From Micromonospora cremea (GTDB taxonomy: Bacteria > Actinomycetota > Actinomycetes > Mycobacteriales > Micromonosporaceae): a stretch of 64,000 nt of DNA. How positions within the stretch are numbered: the first letter of the stretch is position 1; the number at the start of each line of letters is the position of its first letter. Shown piece after piece: positions 17,111 through 25,322 of the stretch. The notes beneath the pieces are model-generated. The model did no database searches and was not told where the DNA came from. It saw only the letters and a program-made list of their open reading frames with translations. Position numbers and translations under genes: made by a program. The DNA lies in the NCBI RefSeq assembly GCF_900143515.1, contig NZ_FSQT01000001.1:2108001-2172000 (forward strand), written 5' to 3'.

Positions 17111-20062
17111 CTACTCGTCGGCGAAGCTGTACAGGACGAAGTCCTTGTCCGCGCCGCAGGCGATCACACGGATGTTCCACGAGCAGGACGCGCTGCGGAC
17201 GTCCTGGAGCTCGCCCAGCTCGTCGACCCCGCCCGACTCGGCCCACACGCCGGCCAGGACGCGGTTGTCCGCCACCGTGCTGGGCGCCTTGGCGAAGACC
17301 AGCAGGTTGCCCTCATCGAGGCGGACCGCCACGCCGCGGCGGTCGCGCAGCACCGGCTTGCCCTCGGCGTCGAAGAGGGTGACCGTCGACTCCGGACTCT
17401 CCCGCTGCGCCAGCAGCTGGGCGCCGAGCGGGACCAGGCCGGTCGCGCCCGGGGCCGACCACCGAACCGGGCTCTCACCCTCGGTCGCCGCCACCACCTC
17501 GGTGCGCTCGGCCTCGCTGTTCGGCACCTCCAGCAGGCACGCCCGCCGCTCACCGCAGGCCACCAGCTCCTTCGGGCGGCGCTGATCGTTCCCGGCCCGG
17601 TAGAGCACCACGGGTGTGGCGTCGGAGTTCAGGTCGTACGCCAGCAGCTGGTACCCGCCGTCGTTGGCGGCCACGTAGAGCCGGTCCTCGTGCGCCACCA
17701 CCAGATCGTCGAGGTCCGCGACGTTGCCCCACTGGCGCAGCACGGAGCCGGTGGCCATGTCGAGCAACCGCGCCGACCGGTCCGCACCGATCTGCACGAG
17801 TCGCCGCCCCTTGCTCGCCCACGGGTTCCGTGGCGTGCCGTCGAGGAAGGCGGGCCCGCCGGCGGCCTCATCGGTGCCCACCGGTCGGACGACGGTGCGG
17901 GCGCCGTCGTACTGATCGCGGGGGTTGGGCTCGGTCCACGTCTCGTGGCCGTCGCTCAAGCGCAGGCCGACCAGTCGGTCGCCGGCCCGGTCCACGAGCA
18001 CCGCCACGCCATCGGCGAAGTACACGCTGTCGTCGCCACGGATTGCCCGGTTCCAGCGCTGCGCGCCCAAGAGACCATCGAGGACGGCCAGCTGCCGGGG
18101 GTTGCTGTCGCCCGGCGCGTCGGCGATGACCGCGACCGCGCCCGGGACGGCCACCAGCCCCGCCCAGTCGTCGGCGGTGATATCGGTCGGCTCGCGCCAC
18201 AGCTCCTCGCCGGTGCCGGTGTCGACGGCGATGACCTCCAGCCGGTCGTCCGGCAGCGGATACCCGAGGTACGCCCGGTCCTCGAGCACCGCCGTCCACA
18301 TGCCGCTCGGCCGCTCGGCGCCGGCATGCGGCCGGGACAGCTCACTCAGCTGCCGGAACTCCAGGTCGGGGTAGCGGTCGCGGAGGAAATAGAGCGTCCC
18401 CGCGGTGGCCACCCCGGCCAGGGCGAGCACCGCGCCGAGCACCACCCATCGGGCCCGCCGCCAGCGCGTCCCGAGGGCGGAGGTGGGCGTCGGCGGCAGG
18501 GTGGCACCGGACCCGCCGACCAGGGTGGCCGGTACGCCCGCCGACTCTGGCACGGTCGGCGTCGGCGTCCCCGGCCAGCCCGGCCCGGACGGCCCCGCGG
18601 GCAGGGTCGACACCGGCCCGTGCTGCGACGGCACGGTCGGCGCGCTGGAACCGCCCCCGGCCGGAACGGTCGGCGCGGTCGAATTGGCACCGGCCGGAAC
18701 AGTCGGCGCGGTCGAGCCGGCTGCGGCCGGAACGGTCGGCGCAGTCGAACCGGCTGCGGCGGTCGAGGTCGCCGCGAACGTGGGTCCGGCCGGTGAGGCA
18801 GGCGCTTGCACCGGTACGGCTGGTGCGGCCGGCGCCTGCGCCGGTACGGCCGGTGAGACCGGTGCCGGCGGCGCGGATGCCGCGGGCGGGGCGAGCGGCG
18901 GTCCGGCGTACGCCGGCACGGACAGCTGTCGGCGCAGCGGCAGGTCGGTCAGCGCCCCCTCGGCCACCGGCATCTCCGGCTGGTCCAGCACCGTCGGGGC
19001 CACCCCCAGCTCGGCGTGCAGCATCCGGGCCACCAGCGGGATCCGCGACGAGCCGCCGACCAGGAACAGCCCGGCGAGCTGGTCGGGGCTGAGCCCGGCG
19101 GCGGCGATCACCTCCCGGGCCCGGTCGACCGCGCGGCGCAGCAGCGGCGTGGCCACCCGCTCGACATCCGCCCGGGTCAGCCGCACCGCCTCGGCCACCC
19201 CGGGTACGGCGACCGGCGCCACGGTGGACCGGGACAGCGTCTCCTTGGCGCCTCGGACCTCGTCCCAGAGCCGGACCTGGTCGCGGCGCTGCGCCGGATC
19301 CGCCGGGTGAATCAGCCGGGCCCACTGCGCGGCGTCACCGACCAGCTCACCGACCCGCTGCACCAGCGCCGCGTCGAGATCCAGGCCACCGAGGTCGGGC
19401 AGACCACCGTCGGCCACCACGCTGAAGCCCGAGTCACCCCACGGGTCGGCGCCCTCGTTGCGCAGCACCGCGACGTCGAGCGTCCCGCCGCCGAAGTCGA
19501 ACACCGCGATCGCGCCGCCGACCGGCACCGGCCGGTGCAGCACCTGCGTGTAGTAGCGGGCGGCGGCCACCGGCTCACGCAGCAGCCGGGTGCCCGGCGG
19601 TGTCGGGCCGGCGAGGGTGTGCTCGGCCGCCTGCGGCCAGCCGGCCCGCATGAGTGCGTCGCCGAGCACCTGCCGCCGGGTCGCGTCCCAGGCCGCCGGG
19701 CAGGTGACCACGGCCGGGGGCAGGAAGCCGACGGTGCCCACCGCGGCCCGCGCGACCGCCGCCAGCACCGCGGCGAGCAGCTCGGCCGGAGGGTACGAGC
19801 GGTCGCCGAGCAGCACGCCCGGCTCGTCGACCCGGCGCTTCGGGTTCGCCTCGAACCGGGCCGGATCGGCCTGCGCCAGCCGCCGGGCGTCCCAACCGGC
19901 GTGCAGCGTGCCGTCCGGATGGGCGTACACGGCGGACGGACTGACCGGCTGACCGTCCATCAGCAGCGGACGGGTCCGCCCGTCCGGCCAGCGCAGTACC
20001 GCGACCGTGTTGGACGTACCGAGGTCGACGCCGAGGGCGAAGCCCTCGTGCTGGCCTGCCAT
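17111..20062 (-). CDS. Hsp70-family ATPase fused to a membrane anchor and PQQ-like beta-propeller
   Basis: A 983-residue protein. Residues 5-370 are an Hsp70/actin-fold ATPase with phosphate-1 GVDLGTSNTVAVL, phosphate-2 VFDFGGGTLDVAVL and adenosine motif FLVGGSSRIPL. No peptide-binding domain follows. Instead there is a Pro/Ala/Thr-rich linker with 11-residue repeats (about 430-510), one transmembrane helix (about 535-558) and a roughly 420-residue C-terminal region with WxxPTDI and repeated blade-like strands of a PQQ-type beta-propeller. The topology would put the ATPase inside and the propeller outside, so it may be a transmembrane sensor or secretion-linked ATPase. ATG 20062 is chosen (GGAGG ten bases upstream); the frame extends to 20137. 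The function is unknown. Confidence 0.85.
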   Translation of the reverse strand: MAGQHEGFALGVDLGTSNTVAVLRWPDGRTRPLLMDGQPVSPSAVYAHPDGTLHAGWDARRLAQADPARFEANPKRRVDEPGVLLGDRSYPPAELLAAVLAAVARAAVGTVGFLPPAVVTCPAAWDATRRQVLGDALMRAGWPQAAEHTLAGPTPPGTRLLREPVAAARYYTQVLHRPVPVGGAIAVFDFGGGTLDVAVLRNEGADPWGDSGFSVVADGGLPDLGGLDLDAALVQRVGELVGDAAQWARLIHPADPAQRRDQVRLWDEVRGAKETLSRSTVAPVAVPGVAEAVRLTRADVERVATPLLRRAVDRAREVIAAAGLSPDQLAGLFLVGGSSRIPLVARMLHAELGVAPTVLDQPEMPVAEGALTDLPLRRQLSVPAYAGPPLAPPAASAPPAPVSPAVPAQAPAAPAVPVQAPASPAGPTFAATSTAAAGSTAPTVPAAAGSTAPTVPAGANSTAPTVPAGGGSSAPTVPSQHGPVSTLPAGPSGPGWPGTPTPTVPESAGVPATLVGGSGATLPPTPTSALGTRWRRARWVVLGAVLALAGVATAGTLYFLRDRYPDLEFRQLSELSRPHAGAERPSGMWTAVLEDRAYLGYPLPDDRLEVIAVDTGTGEELWREPTDITADDWAGLVAVPGAVAVIADAPGDSNPRQLAVLDGLLGAQRWNRAIRGDDSVYFADGVAVLVDRAGDRLVGLRLSDGHETWTEPNPRDQYDGARTVVRPVGTDEAAGGPAFLDGTPRNPWASKGRRLVQIGADRSARLLDMATGSVLRQWGNVADLDDLVVAHEDRLYVAANDGGYQLLAYDLNSDATPVVLYRAGNDQRRPKELVACGERRACLLEVPNSEAERTEVVAATEGESPVRWSAPGATGLVPLGAQLLAQRESPESTVTLFDAEGKPVLRDRRGVAVRLDEGNLLVFAKAPSTVADNRVLAGVWAESGGVDELGELQDVRSASCSWNIRVIACGADKDFVLYSFADE
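18631..18765 (-). repeat. 33-bp in-frame repeats encoding STAPTVPAAAG-type linker units
   Basis: At least three 33-bp units, each beginning GGAACGGTCGGCGC or a close variant on the plus strand, encode an 11-residue Pro/Thr/Ala linker on the minus strand, plus a degenerate fourth unit. They lie in the linker between the Hsp70 ATPase and the transmembrane helix. Copy number is likely to vary between strains. Confidence 0.75.
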
Positions 20063-20133
20063 CTGCCCGATACCTCCGCCACGACGAGGGGAACTGAGCC
20101 CCGCATCGTACGCAGCCGGTGCCGACCCGCTGA

Positions 20134-20820
20134 TCACTCGGTCTGGCTCGGGCCGAACCGACCTCCTCGCGAGCGCTCAGACGGTCGTACTGCGGCCACC
20201 GCGCACGGCGGTGACGGTGACCTCCAGGCTCCCGGCCTGAGGCCAGTGTCCTTCCGGCGAAGGGGAGACCGGAGGAACCCGACCGTCGGTAGTGCCACCC
20301 AGCGTTCGTACACCGAGAGGAAACTTGGCACGCCGTTGAGGTCCTTGCAGTAGTACAGACCGGCCTGCCTGTCGCCGCTGCTGTGCACCGGCGCCAGGTC
20401 CAACGGCTGCGCGTTCCAGCCCGCGGCCCGGATGGCCGGCTCGTACATCTCGGCAAGCTTGTCCTGGGCGAAGCCCACCTCGAGCGCGAAGAACAGGCTG
20501 ACCGTGGTGGTGGTGACGCCGGGACCCACGTCGACGGGCTGTCCCTCGATCCGAGTGCTCCTGCCTTCGCCCACCTGCCGGCAAGCTTTCTCGACCACGG
20601 GTGAGCCGACCGCGAGCGCCTCCGGCGGGCGGAAGGCGAAGACCGGTTCCGCCAGGTAGGCGGCGAGTAGGTCATCTTCGTGGGGAGGTGGCTGACAGCC
20701 CTTGGCGACCGGAGCCTCATCGGGGCCACCGCTACAGCCGGACACCATGGCGAGCAGGCACAACGCAGCAACGACACCGGACCGAACCGCTCGCGAAGCC
20801 ATTCGCAGGGACCCAATCAT
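20134..20820 (-). CDS. Hypothetical lipoprotein
   Basis: A 228-residue protein with a signal peptide ending in the lipobox AMVSGC, then a short acidic/proline segment and a soluble domain that I do not recognise. Two cysteines in the mature part (AKGCQPP, EKACRQ) and one in LYYCKDL could form disulfides. It starts 18 bases after the small gene at 20838-21146 and is probably cotranscribed with it. ATG 20820 is chosen; ATG 20802 (MASRAVRSG) and 20856 are alternatives. The C-terminal 30 residues are low complexity. Confidence 0.6.
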   Translation of the reverse strand: MIGSLRMASRAVRSGVVAALCLLAMVSGCSGGPDEAPVAKGCQPPPHEDDLLAAYLAEPVFAFRPPEALAVGSPVVEKACRQVGEGRSTRIEGQPVDVGPGVTTTTVSLFFALEVGFAQDKLAEMYEPAIRAAGWNAQPLDLAPVHSSGDRQAGLYYCKDLNGVPSFLSVYERWVALPTVGFLRSPLRRKDTGLRPGAWRSPSPPCAVAAVRPSERSRGGRFGPSQTE

Positions 20821-20837
20821 TCGGTGTGCCCCCGGTC

Positions 20838-21146
20838 TCACTGTTCGACATTCCATCCAAGCGCCAACAATCGGCTAATCAATCGGTTGACATTGAGTGT
20901 CCGAAACATCCACAACTCGCCGTGATCAGCGACCTCGAACTCCAAGCCAGTATTTCGCCATCGGCGGATCGCAACCAGGTTGTCGCTTGTGATCACCAAA
21001 GTCCCCGCCCAGATCTCTGTGAACGTGATGGAGGTCTGGCCTGCCCGTAGCCTCGCCATCGGCCAGCCAGAGTCGGCGCGAACACCGCCCCCGATTGTGG
21101 GGACGACCCGGATACCGCCGCGCACCGAGAACCCGTCCGCACCCAT
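20838..21146 (-). CDS. Small hypothetical protein, PH/GRAM-like pattern
   Basis: A 102-residue protein with alternating hydrophobic strands (TSITFTEIWAGTLVITSDNL, LWMFRTLNVNRLI) and a C-terminal amphipathic helix, a pattern reminiscent of small PH-like domains. No motif fixes a function. Base composition is lower in G+C than neighbouring genes. GAGGGG precedes the ATG. It probably forms an operon with the lipoprotein gene downstream. Confidence 0.5.
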   Translation of the reverse strand: MGADGFSVRGGIRVVPTIGGGVRADSGWPMARLRAGQTSITFTEIWAGTLVITSDNLVAIRRWRNTGLEFEVADHGELWMFRTLNVNRLISRLLALGWNVEQ

Positions 21147-21318
21147 GAACCCCTCGCCCCTTCCGCATCAAGACAACCTTCCTGATCATCGCTGATCGCA
21201 ATCAAGGCATCCGATCATCCGTACGGCCGGGAAGGCGGTCTCGTCGATCAGCACTGTTGCTGGCGACGAACCGTCGCCTCGGCCAGGATCCCTGCAGGGG
21301 ATGGCGGTCACCGGGGAC

Positions 21319-21334
21319 GTAAGGGAACCGCAAG
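21319..21334 (+). promoter_or_regulatory. GTAA-type direct repeat, 11-base period, upstream of the response regulator
   Basis: The sequence GTAAGGGAACCGCAAG carries GTAAG and GCAAG 11 bases apart, 56 bases before the response regulator start. Related repeats occur at 25225-25240 and 28206-28260. Direct repeats with 11-base period are typical OmpR/PhoB-family binding sites, so this may be an autoregulatory site. Confidence 0.45.
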
Positions 21335-21389
21335 ATCTGCCGGCTCAGCCCGCCGGTGACGCTGGCTAGGCTGGCCGGGGAGGTGGCCG

Positions 21390-22082
21390 GTGGCGCAGCG
21401 GGTACTCGTGGTCGACGACGACCGGACCGTCAGCGACGTGGTCTGCCGATACCTGGAGCACGCCGGGTACGACGTGAGCCACGTCGGCGACGGGTTGGCC
21501 GCGCTGGACGCCGTGCGGGACCACGCGCCGCACCTGGTGGTGCTGGATCTGATGCTGCCCGGGCTGGACGGGTTGCAGGTGTGCCGGCGGCTGCGGGAGC
21601 GGCCGGACGGCGTACCGATCATCATGCTGACCGCGCGCGGCGACGAGGCGGATCGGGTGCTCGGCCTGCAACTGGGCGCCGACGACTACCTGGGCAAGCC
21701 GTTCTCGCCGCGCGAGCTGGTGCTGCGTGTCGGTTCGGTGCTGCGCCGGGCCGGCGAACCGGCCGGGACCGCTGCGGAGCTGCTGGTCGACGCGGGCCTG
21801 GAGGTGGCGACCGGGCCGCGGGTCGCCCGGCTGCACGGCCGCGAGCTGGCCCTGACGCTGCGCGAGTTCGATTTGCTGGCGCACCTGATGCGGCAGCCGA
21901 GGCGGGCGTTCCGCCGCACCGAGCTGCTGGAGCGCGTGTGGGGCTGGAACTTCGGCGACCAGTCCACCGTGACCGTCCATGTGCGACGGCTGCGGGAGAA
22001 GATCGAGGACGATCCGGCGGAGCCCCGGCGGATCGTCACCGTCTGGGGCGTCGGCTACCGGTACGAGCCCGCCGATGCGTGA
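21390..22082 (+). CDS. OmpR/PhoB-family response regulator
   Basis: A 230-residue two-domain regulator. The receiver domain has the acidic pair VVDDD, the phospho-acceptor in LVVLDLMLPG (D53), the threonine in MLTARG and the lysine in GKPFSP. The C-terminal winged helix carries LTLREFDLL, the recognition-helix region STVTVHVRRLREKIE and GVGYRY. The GTG start has GGAGG eight bases upstream. It overlaps the histidine kinase gene by 8 bases. Regulatory repeats nearby suggest that it controls itself and the flanking glycosyltransferase/oxidoreductase genes. Confidence 0.95.
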   Translation: MAQRVLVVDDDRTVSDVVCRYLEHAGYDVSHVGDGLAALDAVRDHAPHLVVLDLMLPGLDGLQVCRRLRERPDGVPIIMLTARGDEADRVLGLQLGADDYLGKPFSPRELVLRVGSVLRRAGEPAGTAAELLVDAGLEVATGPRVARLHGRELALTLREFDLLAHLMRQPRRAFRRTELLERVWGWNFGDQSTVTVHVRRLREKIEDDPAEPRRIVTVWGVGYRYEPADA

Positions 22083-23088
22083 CCTGGCGCTGATCTTCGG
22101 CGCGGCGCTCGCCGCGGCGCTCGGCGTCGGCCTGGTCGGCGCGTTGACCCTGCGGCTGCTGCGCGACCGGTCGATCACGGTGCACGTGTGCGTCCTGCTC
22201 ACCGTCACCGTGGCCGCCGTGGTGGCCGGGGTGGTGGTGGTCGCCCAGGCGATGTTCCTGTCCCCGCACGATCTCCAGGTCGTGCTGCTCACCGTGGCCG
22301 CGGCGGCGGTGGTCAGCCTCGGCGTGGGCTGGTACTTCGGGCGCCGGCTGGCCGTGGCCGCGGTCTGGGCGGACCAGGCCCGGGAGCGGGAACGCCGGGT
22401 CGAGAAGGGTCGTCGGGACCTGGTCGCCTGGGTGTCGCACGACCTGCGGACGCCGCTGGCCGGGCTGCGGGCGATGGCCGAGGCGCTGGAGGACCGGGTG
22501 GTCGACGACCCGGCGACGGTGGCCGAGTACCACCGGCGGATCCGCGCGCAGACCGACCGGATGACCCGCCTCGTCGACGACCTTTTCGAGCTGTCCCGGA
22601 TCAACGCCGGGGCGCTGCGGCTGACGCTGTCCGCGGTGCCGCTCGGCGAGGTGGTCTCCGACGCGCTGGCCGGCACCGCGCCCCTGGCCGAGGCCCGCCG
22701 GATCAAGCTGGTGGCCGCTGAGTCGGGCTGGCCGACGGTGCTGGCCAGCGAGCCCGAGCTGGCCCGGGTGGTGGGCAACCTGCTGCTCAACGCCGTGCAC
22801 TACACCCCCAGCGACGGCACGGTCCGGGTGGACGCCGGAAGCGAACGCGACGCCGCCTGGCTGGCGGTCGCCGACACCTGCGGCGGCATCCCCGAGGACG
22901 ACCTGCCCCGGCTGTTCGATGTGGCGTTCCGGGGGGAGCCGGCGCGTACGCCCCGCTCGGGCGGGGAGGGCTCCGGCGGGCTGGGGCTGGCGATCGTCCG
23001 AGGGCTGGTCGAGGCGCACGGCGGTCGGGTGGACGTGCAGAACGTCGTCGGCGGCTGCCGTTTCGTGGTCCGCCTCCCGGCGGCCTGA
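22075..23088 (+). CDS. Two-component sensor histidine kinase
   Basis: A 337-residue kinase with three hydrophobic segments in the first 85 residues and almost no extracellular loop, so it probably senses a membrane or intramembrane signal. A short linker leads to the H-box WVSHDLRTPLAG (H122), then the N-box NLLLNAVHYTPSDG, the G1 box DTCGGIPEDDL and G2 GGLGLAIVRGL. It is the cognate kinase of the overlapping response regulator. Confidence 0.95.
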   Translation: MRDLALIFGAALAAALGVGLVGALTLRLLRDRSITVHVCVLLTVTVAAVVAGVVVVAQAMFLSPHDLQVVLLTVAAAAVVSLGVGWYFGRRLAVAAVWADQARERERRVEKGRRDLVAWVSHDLRTPLAGLRAMAEALEDRVVDDPATVAEYHRRIRAQTDRMTRLVDDLFELSRINAGALRLTLSAVPLGEVVSDALAGTAPLAEARRIKLVAAESGWPTVLASEPELARVVGNLLLNAVHYTPSDGTVRVDAGSERDAAWLAVADTCGGIPEDDLPRLFDVAFRGEPARTPRSGGEGSGGLGLAIVRGLVEAHGGRVDVQNVVGGCRFVVRLPAA

Positions 23089-23112
23089 CCTGCGTCCACG
23101 GGGCGCGGGCGG

Positions 23113-23829
23113 TCAGGTGCGGTCGGATACCAGCGGGTGGTCGGCGGTCAGCTCACCGAACCAGCGTTGGCCCCGGCGGAACAGCTCCCGCACGGTCAGG
23201 CCGGCGGCGCGGGCGACCGGGTGGACGGCGTGTGTGTCGAGCCGGGCCCAGCGGAACGCCGGGCCGAGCAGCAGCCGACCGGCCCGGTGCGCGGCGGCCA
23301 CCCGGGCCTGGCCCTGCCACAGCCCGGCGCCGGGCGGCTCCAGCTCGACCAGCACCGTGCCGCCGGGCGCGAGCAGCGCACCGCACCGACGCAGCAGCGC
23401 GATCGGATCGCCGCCGATGCCGATGTTGCCGTCGAGCAGCACCACGTGCTCCCACCGGCCCTCAGCGGGCAGCGGATCGAACAGGTTGCCATGCAGGGCG
23501 ACCGCACCCCGGGCGCGGGTCAGCCGCACCGCCGTCGGGGAGACATCCACACCGACCGCCGTCAGCCCGGCCCGGGCCAGCGCCACGGTGAGCCGACCCG
23601 GACCGCAGCCGAGGTCGAGCGTCGGCCCGGCGCACCGGGCGACCACCCCGGCCACCGCCGGCTCGGCCGGGCCGTGCCAGCGGTCCACCGGCAGCCGGCT
23701 ACGGACACCGTCACCCTGCACCAGCCACCGACCGCCGGCCGGCCGGTCGGCGAGGGCGGCGCCGAAGGCATCGTGGAGCAGTGAGCCCCCGGGCCCGGTG
23801 ACCCGGACTGCCGTGTCGACCGGGTTCAC
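23113..23829 (-). CDS. Class I SAM-dependent methyltransferase
   Basis: A 238-residue methyltransferase with the SAM motif LDLGCGPGRLTVALA and the acidic loop VGVDVSP. The late LVELEPPGAGLW and FRWARL segments belong to a family often found beside DUF2064 and GT2 genes. It is third in an operon with GTGA overlaps at both junctions (GT2, DUF2064, methyltransferase). The substrate may be the glycosylated product of those genes; the sequence does not say. Confidence 0.85.
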   Translation of the reverse strand: MNPVDTAVRVTGPGGSLLHDAFGAALADRPAGGRWLVQGDGVRSRLPVDRWHGPAEPAVAGVVARCAGPTLDLGCGPGRLTVALARAGLTAVGVDVSPTAVRLTRARGAVALHGNLFDPLPAEGRWEHVVLLDGNIGIGGDPIALLRRCGALLAPGGTVLVELEPPGAGLWQGQARVAAAHRAGRLLLGPAFRWARLDTHAVHPVARAAGLTVRELFRRGQRWFGELTADHPLVSDRT

Positions 23830-24506
23830 CGCCGGTCCCCCGGCACCAGGGCGAGTCGAGCCGCCGCGACCTGCCGGGCGAACCGACCCTCGGGCACCTC
23901 CATCGCCACCGCGAGGGCGTCGGGCCACTCGTCGACGTCGCGCAGCACCGGCAGCGGCGCGACGCGCAGCCCCCGCCCGGTCAGCGCAGCCCAGGTGTCG
24001 TGGCCCGTCGCGGGTGTCGACATCGGTACCTCGCGCAGCACGTCCGCGTACCGGGGATCACGCAGCCCCAGCGACCACCAGCCGCCGTCGCGCGCCCGCC
24101 CGAGCACCGCGTCGGCGGTGCACAGCCGGCGTACCGCCGCGCTCAGCCGGGCCGGCGTCAGCTGCGGGGTGTCCATCCCGATCTGGAGCACCGGCCGGCC
24201 CGGGTACGCCGCCACCACCTCGGCGTACGCGTTGGCGAGCCGGTCGGCGAGCCCGGTGCCGCGCTGGTCCAGCACCGGCCAGCCGGCCAGCGCGGCGGTC
24301 AGCGCGGCAGCGTCCTCCGCCTCGGTCAGCCGGCCCGCGCAGGCCAGCACCGGGGTCACCCCGGGGGTGGCACGGACGGCGTCGAGGGTGTCGCGCAGCG
24401 CGGCGGCGGCGATCCGGGCAGCCTGCACGGCGGTGGCCGGAGGGCAGAGCCGGGTCTTCACCGCCCCGGGCACCGGCGCCTTGGCGACCACCAGCAGGAC
24501 GGTCAC
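23826..24506 (-). CDS. DUF2064-family nucleotide-diphospho-sugar transferase-like protein
   Basis: A 226-residue GT-A-like protein. VLLVVAKAPVPGAVKTRLCPP at the start is the diagnostic TIGR04282/DUF2064 signature, and IGMDTPQLTP holds the DxD-like metal motif. The family resembles nucleotidyltransferases such as CofC and may activate or transfer a small group; its reaction is not established. It is coupled to the GT2 gene upstream and the methyltransferase downstream by 4-base overlaps. Start is GTG 24506. Confidence 0.85.
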   Translation of the reverse strand: MTVLLVVAKAPVPGAVKTRLCPPATAVQAARIAAAALRDTLDAVRATPGVTPVLACAGRLTEAEDAAALTAALAGWPVLDQRGTGLADRLANAYAEVVAAYPGRPVLQIGMDTPQLTPARLSAAVRRLCTADAVLGRARDGGWWSLGLRDPRYADVLREVPMSTPATGHDTWAALTGRGLRVAPLPVLRDVDEWPDALAVAMEVPEGRFARQVAAARLALVPGDRR

Positions 24507-25177
24507 CGGGGGCCGCCCATGGTGCGCAGCACGCCGGCGAAGTCGCGGGTGGCGCGCAGGGTGCCCCGGACCGAGCCGGAAACCTTGGACCGGGTACCGG
24601 CGGTCCGGGGCGCGTAGGTCACGTCCAACTCCTGGATCCGCCAGCCAGCGGCGGCCGCCCGGATCAGCAGTTCGAGGGGGTAGCCGAAGGCCCGGTCGGC
24701 GACGCCGAGGGCGAGCAGCTCGTCAAGGCGGGCCACCCGGATCGGGCTGAGGTCCCGCAGCGGTACGCCCCGGCGCCGCAGCAGCGCCGCGACCAGCGCG
24801 GTGCCAGCCCGGGCGTGCCACGGCCACACCCCGGCGCCGACCGGTCGCCGCCGGCCCACGCTGAGATCCGCCGTCCCGGCCGCCACCGGCGCCACCATGG
24901 CGGGCAGCTCGCGCGGGTCGAAGGAGCCGTCGGCGTCGAGGACACACACCAGCTCACTGTCGGCGGCCTCCAGGCCGGCGTGCACGGCCGCGCCGTAGCC
25001 GCGCCGGGGCTCGTGGACCACCCGGGCACCGTGCCGGGCGGCCACCTCGGGCGAGCCGTCCCGGGAGCCGTTGTCCACCACGATGGCCCGGTAGCCGGGC
25101 GGCAGCGCGGTGAGCACGCCGGGCAGGGCGGCCGCCTCGTCCAGGCAGGGCAACACCACGTCGATCTGAGTCGGCAT
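24503..25177 (-). CDS. Family 2 glycosyltransferase
   Basis: A 224-residue GT2 enzyme with IDVVLPCLDEAAALPGVL at the N-terminus, the nucleotide-sugar motif IVVDNGSRDGSPEVA and the DXD region VLDADGSFDP. There is no transmembrane anchor, unlike dolichyl-phosphate mannosyltransferases. It is first gene of the three-gene minus operon, divergent from the polytopic membrane protein at 25323. The two share a promoter region holding a GTAA-type repeat (25225-25240). Confidence 0.88.
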   Translation of the reverse strand: MPTQIDVVLPCLDEAAALPGVLTALPPGYRAIVVDNGSRDGSPEVAARHGARVVHEPRRGYGAAVHAGLEAADSELVCVLDADGSFDPRELPAMVAPVAAGTADLSVGRRRPVGAGVWPWHARAGTALVAALLRRRGVPLRDLSPIRVARLDELLALGVADRAFGYPLELLIRAAAAGWRIQELDVTYAPRTAGTRSKVSGSVRGTLRATRDFAGVLRTMGGPR

Positions 25178-25224
25178 ACCGCCGACGCTAGGGCGGCACC
25201 GGGCCGGCGGAGGCCGGAATGTGC

Positions 25225-25240
25225 TTACCGAACGCTTACC
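25225..25240. promoter_or_regulatory. GTAA-type direct repeat in the GT2/membrane-protein divergent promoter
   Basis: TTACCGAACGCTTACC is the exact reverse complement of the 16-mer at 28245-28260. Both contain GTAA half-sites 11 bases apart. A further TTACC half-site lies at 25254-25258. The site is 48 bases upstream of the GT2 start and 83 upstream of the membrane protein start. Confidence 0.6.
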
Positions 25241-25322
25241 ACCTGGGCATTTCTTACCGTCCGGTGACGGGCCGGCGGTTCCGCCGACGGAAAGCCGGCT
25301 GCCGCCGTACCGTCCGGTGGTC

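Noticed and set aside
18631..18765. 33-bp repeats considered as a CRISPR-like array
   Set aside because: The units are contiguous without spacers and encode an in-frame protein linker.
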